Positions 20,991 to 32,229 of a stretch of 64,000 nt of DNA are shown piece by piece. The stretch is from Procambarus clarkii. Lineage: Eukaryota; Arthropoda; Malacostraca; Decapoda; Cambaridae. The translations under genes and the position numbers were made by a program. The stretch spans positions 14,229,481 through 14,293,480 of the forward strand of contig NC_091228.1 of assembly GCF_040958095.1 (NCBI RefSeq). The letters run 5' to 3'. The notes under the pieces are model-generated. The model was not told where the DNA came from. It did not search any database and saw nothing but the letters and a program-made list of their open reading frames with translations. Within the stretch, counting starts at the first letter, position 1. Each line of letters begins with the position of its first letter.

Positions 20991-22690
20991 ATGTCTGCTG
21001 GTAAGAAAAGGCTGGGATTTTGAGGAGATGGATATTCAGGGCTGTGAAGGTTTCAGTGACTACATAGCAGGTACTGTAACAAATGGAGGGAAAAAAATTA
21101 TAGTCGTAGTCATATATAATCCACCACCAAATAACAGAAGACCTAGACAGGAATATGACAGAAACAACATGGCCACCATTAACATAATAGAAAGAGCAGC
21201 TTCTGTTGCTAGCAGGAATGGATCTGGACTACTAATTATGGGAGACTTCAACCATGGGAAGAGAGATTGGAAGAACAGAGACCCGCATGGAGGACCAGAA
21301 ACATGGAGAGCTAAGCTTCTGGACGTGGCAACAAGAAACTTTCTAAGCCAGCACACCAAAGAACCAACAAGAATGAGAGGAGAAGATGAACCAGCAATGC
21401 TTGATTTGATATTCAATCTAAATGAATGGGATATAAGGGAAGTTAAGATGGAAGCGCCCTTGGGAATGAGTGACCACAGTGTATTGAACTTTGAGTACCT
21501 GGTAGAGCTAGGACTTATCTTCCCCCAAAAAGAACTAGGAATCAAAAGGCTGGCATACCGAAAGGGGAATTATGAACAGATGAGAAGTTTCCTAAGTGAA
21601 ATACCTTGGGACACAGACCTCAGAGACAAGTCTGTACAGGGTATGATGGATTATGTTACCCAAAAGAGTTAGGAGGCAGTAAACAGGTTCATCCCGGCCC
21701 AAAGGGAAAAATCCGAGAAGCAACAGAAGAATCCATGGTATAATAGGGCATGTATGGAAGCGAAGAAACTGAACAAAAAGGCGTGGAGGAACTTCCGGAA
21801 TAACAGAACACCAGAAAGCAGAGAGAGATACCAGAGAACCAGGAATGAGTACGTCAGGGTGAGAAGAGAAGCAGAGAAAAATTTTAAAAATGATATAGCA
21901 AACAAAGCCAAGACCGAACCAAAGCTACTCCACAGTCACATCAGAAGGAAAACAACAGTGAAAGAACAGGTATTGAATCTTCGAACAGGCGAGGACAGGT
22001 ATACAGAGAATGACAGAGAGGTGTGTGAGGAACTCAACAAGAGGTTCCAGGAGGTCTTCACAATTGAACAGGGTGAGGTCACTGTGCTAGGAGAAAGGGA
22101 GGTACACCAGGCGGCCTTGGAAGAGTTTGAAATTACGAGAGAGGAGGTCAAGAGACACCTGCTGGATCTGGATGTTAGAAAGGCTGTTGGTCCAGATGGG
22201 ATCTCACCATGGTACTGAAAGAGTGTGCAGAGGCACTTTGCTTGCCACTCTCCATAGTGTATAGTAAGTCACTAGAGACGGGAGACCTACCAGAAATATG
22301 GAAGACGACGAATGTGGTCCCAATATACAAAAAGGGCGACAGACAAGAGGCACTGAACTACAGGCCAGTGTCCTTGACTTGTATACCATGCAAGGTGATG
22401 GAGAAGATCGTGAGAAAAAACCTGGTAACACATCTGGAGAGAAGGGACTTCGTGACAAATCGCCAACATGGGTTCAGGGAGGGTAAATCTTGCCTTGCAG
22501 GCTTGATAGAATTCTACGATCAGGTGACACAGATTAAGCAAGAAAGAGAGGGCTGGGCGGACTGCATTTTCTTGGATTGTCGGAAAGCCCTTGACACAGT
22601 ACCGCATAAGAGGCTGGTACATAAGCTGGAGAGACAGGCAGGGATAGCTGGTAAGGTGCTCCAGTGGATAAGGGATATTACTGACTGAAA
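20991..22690 (+). pseudogene. LINE B ORF2: endonuclease and N-terminal RT, cut short
   Basis: Three consecutive frames cover one broken protein. 21,028-21,672 is the APE endonuclease: LLIMGDFNHGKRDW, DEPAMLDLIFNLNEWD, GMSDHSVLNFEYL; the usual N-terminal WNxRG block is missing. A TAG at 21,670 separates it from 21,754-22,218, a basic linker (RREAEKNFKNDIANKAK) plus VGPDGISPW. A frameshift leads to 22,209-22,688 (YKKGDRQEALNYRPVSLT, RQHGFREGKSCL, FLDCRKALDTVPHKRL). The sequence stops being LINE B right after ITD at 22,688, before the PQG and FADD motifs. The FLDFKKAFD aspartate is replaced (FLDCRKALD). It is a dead copy of the CR1/Jockey type. Confidence 0.85.
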
Positions 22691-23780
22691 CCACTCTCCT
22701 GACTGATCATCATTAGTTATAATATAAAAAAAGACACTGCCTAAAATAATAGAAGTAGCACAAACAAACAAGAGATATTTAAATCAAATAAGGGGAACAA
22801 ACTTAAACTAAAATTTAAAATGATGTGAAGTGACTTACTTATATATATATTTATATATTAACATTCAGTGATTATTTAAGACACCAGCTAGCTCTAGTAG
22901 CCAATGTGATGAACCAATTGGCTTCTAATGTCAGGTGTGAATAATTTCCTATAAAAATTTGTAAAAATACACTTATATATGTCGATTGAAAAATTTGCTT
23001 TAGCAACCCAAAAATTTGCCAAAACAACCCAATCAGCTTTTGTTTTCTATGGAAAACATATCTATGATTTTCCATAGAATCTATTGAAGGAGAGTCGAGG
23101 TGGATGGGAGGTAAAGAGGGGAGAAAGGGTAAGAAATGGGAAAAGATTTGGGAAAGGAGGGATAGAGATAGGGAGGGTGGATGGGAGGAGAGAACAGAAT
23201 GGGAAGAGGATACCGGGTACACCTCTACCATATTCAAATGGTAATGTCTGTCTGTCTGTTTGTCAGACAGACAGACAGACACTGTCTGTCTAGCCTCCTC
23301 TCAGTTGGAGGCTAGACACCTGAAACAAGTTTCCCCAAACTTTTCAGACTAATTACCGTTGGTTACATGCCCAACATGGGGGGTCGCGATCGCTGTTCAA
23401 AATACAGTGCCAAGTGACAATGCCATAGTCACCCTCACGAAAACCTCGCAATGCTAAATAACTCGACTCTGAATTATTATTATTAATATTATTATTATTA
23501 AGGAAAGCAGAAGGTTAAGGGTCATGAAGTGGGTGTGGTACAAAGTCCGATCTCCTGAAGTCTAACAGGATAGTTAAAACTGAAGGAAGAAACAAGAAAA
23601 TACCACATCTACTAACCTATTTAAATGAACACAATATTGGTATTGTTAAGGTAAATTTTGAGGTATTTCGTGGTACAAGAGGTACAAGTTTTTGTTCAAG
23701 AGGTAGTTGCCCAGCGTGCCTGAGTTAATCGCCCTGGAGACTCCGAGGCGTGTTGACGTGTCGCTCTCATTGGTCAGAGA
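22691..23780. other. Non-coding interval with hairpins and an ATT repeat
   Basis: No gene recognised. It holds a GA-rich stretch (23,080-23,215), two adjacent hairpins (listed separately) and an ATT/TTA trinucleotide tract at about 23,476-23,502. The phrase GGGTCGCGATCGCTG lies near 23,381. Confidence 0.45.
23245..23318. repeat. Two adjacent perfect hairpins
   Basis: First, (GTCT)n meets (AGAC)n head to head (about 23,245-23,280, stem about 13 bp). Second, TGTCTAGCCTCC (23,287-23,298) pairs with GGAGGCTAGACA (23,307-23,318) across the loop TCTCAGTT, a perfect 12-bp stem. Confidence 0.75.
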
Positions 23781-23784
23781 TGAG

Positions 23785-25740
23785 GGTTACTACTCACCTA
23801 GTTGTGCTTGTGGGGGATTGAGCTTTGGCTCTTCGGTCCCACCTCTCAACCGCCAATCAACTGATGTACAGATTCTTGAGCCTACTGGGTTCTATCATAT
23901 CTACATTTAAAACTGTGTATGGAGTGCATTTCATTTACTAACTACTCTGATAAAAAAAAATTATAAGTCTCTTTGGCTCACTTAGGTACTCAGCTTCCAC
24001 CTGTGTTCCTTTATGCGTGTATTACCCATGTTAAATAGTCCATCCTTGTCTACCTTGTCAATTCCCTTGAGAATTTTGTATGTGGTCATCATGTCTCCCC
24101 GAGCTCTTCTGTCTTCCACCGACGTGAGGTGCAGTTCACGCAGCCTTTCCTCATAACTCATGACTCTTAGTCCTGGGACTAGCCTAGTGGCATATCTCTG
24201 AACTTTTTCCTGCTTGGTCTTGTGCTTGATAACGTGTGGACTCCATGCTGGGCTGCATACTCCAGGATTGGCCTTACGTATGTGGTATACAAGGTTCTGA
24301 AGGATTCCTTACACAGGTTTCTGAAGGCTGTTCTGATGTTAGCCAGCCTCGCATTGGCCGTTGATGTTATTATTTTTATGTGGGCTTCAGGAGAGAGGGT
24401 TGGCGTGATATCAACTCCTAGATCTTTCTCTCAGCCCGTTTCCTGAAAGACTTCATCTCCCATTCGGTATCCAGTGTCTGGCCTCCTATTTCCTATTCCT
24501 AGTTTCATTACCTTACATTTATGTGGGTTTAAGTTTAGAAGCTATTTGTAGGACCATTCCTTCAGTTTGTCTAGATCATCTTGTAGCCTTACACTATCTT
24601 CCAGTCTTAATCCTCCTCATAATTTTTGCATCATCAGCAAACAATGAGAGGAACGACTCCATTCCCTCTGGGAGATTATTTACATATATCAGAAATAGTA
24701 TAGGTCGAAGGATTGAACCGTGTGGGACTCCAGTGGTGACACTTCGTCGATCTGAGATCTCGCCCCTCACAGTGACTCGCTGCCTTCTGTTGCTAACTCT
24801 TATCCAATGTTGTACTTTCCCTTACACTCCTGCCTGCATTTTCAGCTTGTACACTAATTTCTTGTGTGGTACTGTGTCAAAGGCTTTCTTGCAGTCCAAA
24901 AATTCACAGTCTGCCCACCCTTCTTTTCCTTGCCTGATTTTTGCTGCCTGGTCGTAGAATTCAATTAATCCTTTGAGGCATGACTTGCCATCGTTGAACC
25001 ATGCTGTTGTTATGTTACAAAGTTATTTTGCTCCAGATGTTCCATTAGCTTTTTTTTGCACAATTTTCACCATCAACCTGTATGATAGGCAAGTTAGTGA
25101 CACTGGCCTGAAGTTTAGTGCCTCCTGCCTATCCCACTTTTTGTATATCGGGACTACATTAGCAGTCTTCCAAATTTGGCAGCTCTCCTGTTACCAGTGA
25201 TTCGTTATACACTATGGAAAGTGGTAGGGACAGTGCCTCTGCACCTTCCTTTAGTATCCAAGGGGAGATTCCTTTAGGGCCTATAGCCTTCGTCATACCC
25301 AACTGAAGTAAAAGCTTCCTCACCTCCCCATTGGTAATCCCAAACTCCTCTAGCGGTGCCTGGTTATCTATTCCCTCTCTTATCTCTGGAACTTCTCCTT
25401 GTTCTAATGTGAGGACCTCCTCTAATTTCTTATTGACTTCCTCAGACACTTCCTTGGCGTTTGTAGTGAATCTGTCTGCCCCCATACTCAGTTTCATTAC
25501 CTGTTCCTTCGCTGTTGTTTTCCTCCTGATGTGGCTGTGCAACAACTTAGGTTGAGTCCTTGCTTTGCTTGCTATGGCATTTTTACATTGCCTTTCCGCC
25601 TCTCTTCTCACGCTGACGTATTCATTCCTAGTGCTCTGGTACCTTTCTCTGTGCTCCCTAGTGTCCTATTATTTCCATAGTTTCTTTATGCCCTTGAACT
25701 TAGTTGCTATGCTAGCTTGCATATCTGATTAAACCATAGG
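23785..25740 (-). pseudogene. LINE B 3' part: linker, RT and tail, minus strand
   Basis: Read on the minus strand, the linker and RT start at 25,611-25,159 (HSHIRRKTTAKEQV, IGPKGISPWILKEGAEAL). RT continues in broken frames: EFLDCKKAFDTVPHKKL, TTGVPHGSILRPILFLIYVN, and FADDAKIM with the active site at 24,641-24,630. Then comes EKDLGVDITPTLSPEAH, a C-terminal tail, and a 3' end reading CACAACTAGGTGAGTAG at about 23,800. Several stops and indels make it inactive. It supplies the RT half that is missing from the plus-strand copy at 20,991-22,690. Confidence 0.85.
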
Positions 25741-26100
25741 TTTTTCATCTGTTTTTTTTTTTGGGGGGGGGGGAGGTGCCTTGGATGAACATGCCTGTTG
25801 CCTCCTTACACTTCCGTGTGATGAAGTCCATCGTGTCTTGTGTGAGAGTTTTAAGTTGGAATACAATGAAATTGGTATAAGGAATTGAGCTCGGAAAATT
25901 TCTAAGAATTTTCTTTAATCTTTAACCTTTATTCCTGTCGTGATATTCAATTAGGTCGCCTGAGGAAGAACTTGCTTAGCTAACACACCAGTGTAGTAAG
26001 CAGCTCATTCCTCACTTTGGGACCATGTATGAACAATTGACTAGGCGCGAGCAAACGCCGAGACCCCAATGAAAATTGAAATCCCCTCCACTTGGGCCGA
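25741..26100. other. Unassigned sequence with a T/G homopolymer run
   Basis: A T-run followed by a G-run (about 25,751-25,772) and then unique-looking sequence. The minus strand between 25,800 and 25,740 may still be LINE B endonuclease remnant. No ORF supported. Confidence 0.3.
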
Positions 26101-28740
26101 CGACTTTCGCCATTCGCCAAGGCGAATCTAACGAGTAGGTCTTGGGCTCTCACAACAATAATTTATTATTGTGTGGTGCCGTATATTTGGTCCAAAACTC
26201 AGAATCAGTCTCAATTTTATTAGTCGAGTGTGAAGAACACTTGCATAACAATTATAATGTGTGGGGTGTAACGAAAAGACAGTGTTAACCATAACAACTT
26301 TGTTTATTCAATAAAGTACTAACTACTACAACAAAACAAAAAGAAATGTCAATGACGTTACTCGAAATCCTTCCTGTGACACTATCAATGACAGCTAGAC
26401 ACCAGCCCCTCGGACTGCATAATGAACTAACTCGAACATAAGCGTGACCACAGAGGAATCAACAAGAAACAAGAACTAACAGATCTATAATCACAATTAC
26501 AACAAATTACACAGTGGGTTCTGAAACACGTCTCCAGTAACCTCCTAACTGTTCTACGCCTCAGTGCAGTCTACACCTGCAATGGCGGTGCAATGCAATC
26601 AAATCAGTAGTCTTTCAATGACAACAATAACTAATGGGTTCACTGGCAACTCTAGCACCCTTCCTCAAATTACTCCTTACGTTAACACTCAGTCCCATGG
26701 ACGATCAACAATCAATAACAATTGATTTACGTTAATAACACAATAACATTTACGTTAAATTAATAACTCTTACAACTGTCACTAGTAACGCGGAAATTAC
26801 ACAACGCTCTACCCGTCGAGCATTCAGTGAGAAAATCCTATTAATCCCTGTACTCACAGACAGCTGATTAATCTCTTTACTAGTTACGTTAATTTACGTT
26901 AATCGGTTACTAATCACTCAGCGATGGTAAACTCTGATTTACAATGTCCAAAGTGCTAAGAGAACGGTAATCACTCGTGATTACCTTTTGAGTAATTAAT
27001 TACTATCCTCAAGATCAATAATTAAACAATTAAAATACGCAACCTTTCACACTGGCTCAGCAATTTACATTAAGGTATGAATTCCGTCTAAGCCTTCCAT
27101 ACTCAGACCAATTCAGGTGGCTAATAACAGTAATTAGCCCCACGTTTACGTTATTCTAAAATGACGTTACTCCTCCCACGAGTCAATTAAGTGCCGGTAC
27201 TTCCGGGCAGATAAATAACGACGTTACGTTAATGGAACAATGGAGCCTTTGTGTGAGTCGATCAAACAAGGATCGAGGTTAATTACTTTGACTTCCTGCA
27301 ACACGTCAATTACCCGGCCCACTGACCGTTAATTACGATAGACAATACTCTAATTCTTATCTGGCTGATGGCTAGGCTCCTTGAGACTACCGTAGCTGCT
27401 TGAAGGAAAGTAAATTAACCCAAACGTATTATACGTTACTCAAATTGTCAAAGAACAAATTCTCTTAAAGCAATGGGCGTTTCCTTGGTTACGTTATATT
27501 AATTGCCTCACAATCACCTCACTGAATACTGAACTTCGATATCCTACCAGATAACCAGGAGAATATATGTGTACCCAAGTACTCGTCTACAGCCGAGTTC
27601 ACCCACGACAATGACAAATCACAGTGATTTACGTTACAATCCGGTTGCTATGACAATACTGCAGAACCTAGTAAAATAACATACAGGACATGAACCCTCT
27701 AGAACACTGCCCCACAATGACTTTACTGAACTGCAATCACATACGGTGATGCTCAACACTAGCGACAATCACCATCAAATAACAACACCTTTGCAATAAC
27801 ACACAAGGCAAGTACTATAATTTCCAAGTATTAGAATACTTCACACACCTACTTACTTACTGTTGCAAATGACCCCAGTGCTCTCAATAACCCCTAGAAC
27901 ATAGGTCCCAAATTTGCAATCACCATACAGTAAATAACACAATAACACTACGCACCATGACACTACGCTTATATATATATATAATTACTGCTGACACATG
28001 TAGCCTACAGCTATCAAATGTTATTGGGAACACTAAGGAGATCTCGCACTCCTAAATCACATGGGTGAGTGATTTATCGATCACGCATGCCGATAAACAC
28101 TCTCGAGAGTTACGTTACTCGACAGAGCGATGGAGGTCTCTCCAGACAGCCTCGTCACTCACCAAATTCTACCAAAATTACGTTAATACTGCAACCACAA
28201 TACATATATATATAAATCACACTTGTCACGGCCCTAGGAACAATACAAGAAATTAAGACCACATTGTGGTACACTCCACAATAATCATTGCCAGGAATCA
28301 CTGACGTTACACACACACTAACCTGAGCGCTCAGTGTTGGAATTCCACACCTGCAAGACTACACATGGAAATGATATCACTCCGTCCCATGGACGATCAA
28401 AAATGATTAATTACCACAATGGAATAATATAATTATTACATGGACATCCTCTCAGTCCTTGGCTAATCTATGTATACTCTGTTCCCGTGTGTACCCACAC
28501 ACACACACACACTGTACGTCTGTGTACACAAGACGTAAGTCCCTCTGGACTGACAAGATGACAATAAAGGGTGATTATCGCCTCGTCCACACTTCACTTC
28601 ACCTCACAGGTGCTAGCGTGACAATGTGACGGTACACTTGACCTCGAATTCAAGCTTTTAGAGACTAATTGATCACCAGAAATACACACATAGGTACTTA
28701 CTCATTCATACTGCCACCTTGCACACCATTCCCATACATC
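26100..28740 (-). repeat. TAATTA/AACGTAA-rich non-coding element, second copy
   Basis: On the minus strand AACGTAA (TTACGTT on plus) and TAATTA occur at short intervals across about 2.4 kb. AATAAA is at about 26,313 and the homologous end module at 26,310-26,100. That module includes ATTCGCC-AA-GGCGAAT, a perfect hairpin at 26,112-26,127. It contains no long ORF. It is diverged from but related to the plus-strand element at 10.6-19.8 kb. The plus strand of this end also shows TATTGTGTGGTGCC, which resembles an LTR end followed by a primer-binding site; the evidence for that is weak. Confidence 0.5.
28495..28512. repeat. Short (AC)n tract
   Basis: About nine AC units inside the TAATTA-rich element. 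Confidence 0.8.
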
Positions 28741-29640
28741 AGGCACCCCGCTACAGGTGGCTGGCTCACTCACGGCAGTAGTAGGTGGCGTAGGCGGTGG
28801 TAGTACCTCACGTGGTATTTTACGTACAATTGGCGCGCACTCGAACCCCTCCCACTCACAACACGGCTCGGTTCGCAACCTCGAACCACCGGTGAAGTGA
28901 AGCGTTCGTACCCAGGTGACGCGCAGAACGATAGCGTCTTACACAAACATAGGAAATCTGCTTTAAAACACTGACATGAATTTCCCCGTTCCCATCGACT
29001 GTTACAGAGCACTAGCAAGTCTAATCATCACTGGTATGGGATCTACGAGTCTGTTACTGCTTGTATGCACATTACCCCACGATCCCAGATCACAAGATCT
29101 TCTCTACCCACTGTACACAATGTATTTCTCCCCTCCAAGCGACGACTTCGGCCGGATTCTGTGACGACCGCTGTCGTTGGTGAAGCAGTTGAGTAGTCAA
29201 GCCACCACGACGCCCTATACTCAATTTGGTCGAATTGAGTACAGAGATCGTCTTGACAAAGTGGCATCTGGGTTCAGAATGACACTTACACACGTGATTC
29301 CTGCATTCTCCTCGAAATAACCAATGAGAGGAAGGCATACAGCGGCCTACCCCTCTCAACCAATCAGCGACGGTGTAGCACAGCCCCTAGGGCAACTCCA
29401 AGATGGCCGACCTACATGGCGGCTCAAGATGTTTACTAATGATGGCGGCTGTTTCCATGACGACGACTCAAGTGGCCAGCGCGGGAAGCCCACAGCTCAC
29501 CCCATGCCTGCGGCCTAGCTGTTCCCACGCAAAGTTGAGTCTCGCTTCAAGCCATACAATGAGATGATGCTATCAGCATATCTCTGTCCACAGACGTGCT
29601 AGCCCGGCCAGGGTAACATTTCTGGACTGTTGATGACTGG
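28741..29640 (-). promoter_or_regulatory. GC-rich, CCAAT/YY1 promoter-like block
   Basis: On the minus strand three AAGATGGC/CCGCCAT-type (YY1-like) sites lie at about 29,398-29,450. Two CCAAT boxes lie at about 29,320 and 29,360 (plus strand CCAATGAGAG and CCAATCAGCG). CpG-rich DNA extends to about 28,750. The layout mirrors 9,760-10,620 and leads into the minus-strand TAATTA-rich tract. Short ORFs here have no recognisable domain. The TSS is not defined. Confidence 0.4.
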
Positions 29641-29704
29641 GGCTTTCACATGAGCCTAAACACTAGATGTTTCGGTTGCTGGTTACCAAACTTAAGTCCG
29701 CCCT

Positions 29705-29743
29705 CTTAACAAGTGCACTTAACAAGTGCACTTAACAAGTGTA
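29705..29743. repeat. 13-bp tandem repeat, three copies
   Basis: CTTAACAAGTGCA, CTTAACAAGTGCA, CTTAACAAGTGTA in direct succession at the end of a LINE B fragment. Confidence 0.9.
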
Positions 29744-29744
29744 C

Positions 29745-30560
29745 TGGCTCCCACAGGCATAAGAGCACTATTGTAAGTGAGCTGGTTAACCATCTCCTTA
29801 CATCTTGGGCCATCTTTCCTCCGTGTTCTTCCTATCAAGTTATATCTGAACAATTTTCTTATCTCCTCATAGTTTCCATTTCGGAATTCCAGCCTTTTGT
29901 TCTCTGGGCCTTTCCTTGAATACATTAACCCTTCTTCGACCAAATACTCAAACATCAATATACTATGATCACTCATTCCCACAGGGGCTTCGAAACCGAT
30001 TTCCCTTACGTCGGATTCATTTAGAGTGAAGACTACGTCGAGTCTCGCTGGTTCATCATTGGCACTTCTTCTTAAGGATCCCCTTACACGCTGACCTGAA
30101 ATGTTTCTTGTCGCTACTTCCAGCAGTATAGCTTTCCATGGTTCCTCACCTCCATGTGGTTCCTTGTTTTCCCACACTATTCTTCCATGATTGAAGTACC
30201 CCATGATTGGCAGATATCCAATCTGCTCATCATGAGGAGCTTCAATCATGGGGAGGAGGGGATTTCAATCATGGGGGACTTCAATCATATAGGGACTTCA
30301 ATCATGGAGGGGACGTCAATCTATTTCTACAGGCATCACTGGCTACTCTCTCAATTATAGTGTTCACTGCCATGTTGTTTCTGTCATACTCTTGTCTGGG
30401 TCGTCTGTTGGAGGGTTATATATCATTGCTACCTCTACTCTTGGTCCTCCTATTATCATGTTACCTGTAAAGTAGTCTCAGAACCCCTCACAGCCTGGGA
30501 TAACCATCTCCTCGAAACTCTATTTTCCATTTCTCTGACCATTTCTGCAACCTGTTCAAG
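29745..30560 (-). pseudogene. LINE B endonuclease fragment with internal foldback
   Basis: The minus-strand frame 30,249-29,719 gives an APE-endonuclease core: PIMGYFNHGRIVWENKEP, DEPARLDVVFTLNESD, GMSDHSILMFEYL. Upstream, up to about 30,560, a shifted frame gives the N-terminal part (GGPRVEVAMIYNPP). The usual GDFNHG is here GYFNHG. Between 30,195 and 30,320 the plus strand suddenly repeats (G)GACTTCAATCATGG, i.e. the same DFNHG-coding sequence in the opposite orientation, several times. The fragment is not functional. Confidence 0.75.
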
Positions 30561-30649
30561 TCCTGAACGTAAGGTGCAATATGACCGTGTGATTTTATAC
30601 CGTGTGAACAAGCATATTGAAGGAGAGGATATGTTTACTTTGATAAAGG

Positions 30650-31290
30650 TGATAATAACGCTGAAATAATTAAGATTGATGAATTATGGCTGAGGACGGG
30701 GAATTGTGGGAGTTGTTAAGGTGGGGGATTGGACCTGGAGTTTGGTAATTGGTTTGATCTATTTTAATACGTACAAAATACAAATGTTTTAAATTTCAGG
30801 GAAATTGCTTGGGTAATAATAAAGATATGAGAGAAGGTTAAGGCAGAGAACGGAGGCTAGAGATTGGTAATTGCGTTTTCTTTACTTATAATGTTTGAAG
30901 TATGACTGCTTTAAATTTCAGGGGGGATTGGTTAAGTATTAAAGAAGACACGAGAGAAAACTACGGTGGGGGGACAGAAGCTGAAACTCAATAACTTTGT
31001 TTTCTTTACTTCCTCAGCTAGCGCAATGTCTGCTTTAAATTTCGGGGAAATTGCCCTAGGACTAAAGAACTTGTACAAATGAACTAAGGTGAGGGACGAG
31101 AGTTGGAGCTCGGTAATTATTTGGATCTATTTTACTATATCTGAAATACAGCAGGTTTGAATTTTAGGGAAAATTGTTCAGGTGTTAACGAAGATAACGA
31201 AGTTAAGGCAGGGACATGAGCAAGAACTCACTAATTGTTTGGATTAAATGCACTATGTTTGAAATATGACTGTTTAAAATTGGGCTATTC
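30650..31290. repeat. Diverged tandem repeat, period about 121 bp, about five units
   Basis: The landmark TTTAAATTTCAGGG (or a variant) recurs at about 30,788, 30,911, 31,032, 31,155 and 31,272. Between landmarks each unit keeps GAAATTG, a run of GAGA/AAGG, TTGGTAATT and a T-rich CTATTTTA/CTTTACTT segment. Units differ by many substitutions, so it is an old satellite-like array. It lies next to the PLE 3' end. Confidence 0.7.
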
Positions 31291-31339
31291 ATAGCAAAAA
31301 TGGACCTATTAATGCAGTCCTTGACTAATTTCGGTCTTT

Positions 31340-31480
31340 AACTTTACTCTAACGAATTTTGGTCTCAAAGTGGACTGTTAAATTTAGGTCTCAAACTGGA
31401 GTCCGATAATTTCAGTCTCAAAGTGAATTCTCTCTTATATTGGTCTCAAAGCAGACTCTTATATTGGTATCAAAGCGGTC
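31340..31480. repeat. Short tandem repeat, period about 30 bp, running into the PLE ORF end
   Basis: TTGGTCTCAAAGTGGAC-like phrases recur about every 25-32 bp (near 31,362, 31,388, 31,412, 31,440, 31,466). On the minus strand the first units are read as the last residues of the PLE frame (RFDTNIRV, CFETNIREN). Confidence 0.65.
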
Positions 31481-32222
31481 CCCAAGTGGGCATTTGAAGG
31501 CATAGATAACGTTGGTCTCTTTTAATGTGTTCTGCTTTGTGTCTGGAGAGTTTCTCATGAGTAGGTTGGCCGTTTTTTTGGTTTTATAGTAAATCGTCAA
31601 TTGTATCTTCTGATTTTTGTCTGTAGGGATAACGTTCCTATTACCAATATCTTTCAGGACCCTTTCCTCCGTTTTATGAGCTGTGGAAAAGAAGTTCCTG
31701 TACAATAGTCTAATAGGGGGTACAGATGTTGTGTTAGTTGTCTCTTCAGAGGTTGCATGGCGTTTCACCTTCCTTCTTATGATGTCTTCAACAAAACCAT
31801 TGGAGAAGCCGTTGTTGACTAGGACCTGCCTTACCCTACAGAGTTCTTCATCGACTTGCTTCCGTCCTGAGCTGTGGCTGAGAGCATGACTGACATAAGC
31901 GTTAACAACACTCCTCTTGTACCTGTCTGGGCAGTCACTGTTTGCATTGAGGCACATTTCTATGTTTGTTTCCTTAGTGTAGACTGCAGTGTGGAAACCT
32001 CCGCTCCTTTCCATGACTGTTACATCTAGAAAGGGCAGCTTCCCATCCTTCTTCATCTCGTAAGTGAAACGCAATACAGAATTCCGCTCAAATGCCTCTC
32101 GCAGCTCCTGCAGATGCATGACATCAGGTACCTGTGTTAGAATGGCGTCAACATACCTGCAGTATATGGCCGGTTTCAAGTTCATGTCGACTAAGACCTT
32201 CTGTTCGATGGTACCCATGTAG
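31418..32222 (-). pseudogene. Penelope-like element fragment (PLE-1): RT C-terminus and linker
   Basis: The open frame of 266 codons starts at ATG 32,218. It begins inside RT block 5: CRYVDAILTQ, where PLEs have YVDD. It continues through the thumb (KLPFLDVTVMERSGGFHTAV, YKRSVVNAYVSHAL) and linker (FVEDIIRRK, PPIRLLYRNFF, YYKTKKTANLLMRNS). It ends at NVIYAFKCPLGD, the start of the GIY-YIG domain. The nuclease itself is replaced by the 30-bp tandem repeat. RT N-terminal blocks are missing (5' truncation at about 32,222). The YVDA change would remove the second catalytic Asp. The FKCPLGDC motif before YIG fits a GIY-YIG PLE of the Neptune type. The 63.3-kb copy has the missing nuclease. Confidence 0.85.
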
Positions 32223-32229
32223 AAGTTAG

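Noticed and set aside
24222..25555. Plus-strand ORFs at 24,222-24,446, 24,523-24,957 and 25,331-25,555
   Set aside because: Antisense shadows of the minus-strand LINE B RT.
26160..26200. LTR end with tRNA primer-binding site (TGTGTGGTGCC)
   Set aside because: No second LTR, polypurine tract or gag/pol was found; kept only as a rival idea in the findings.
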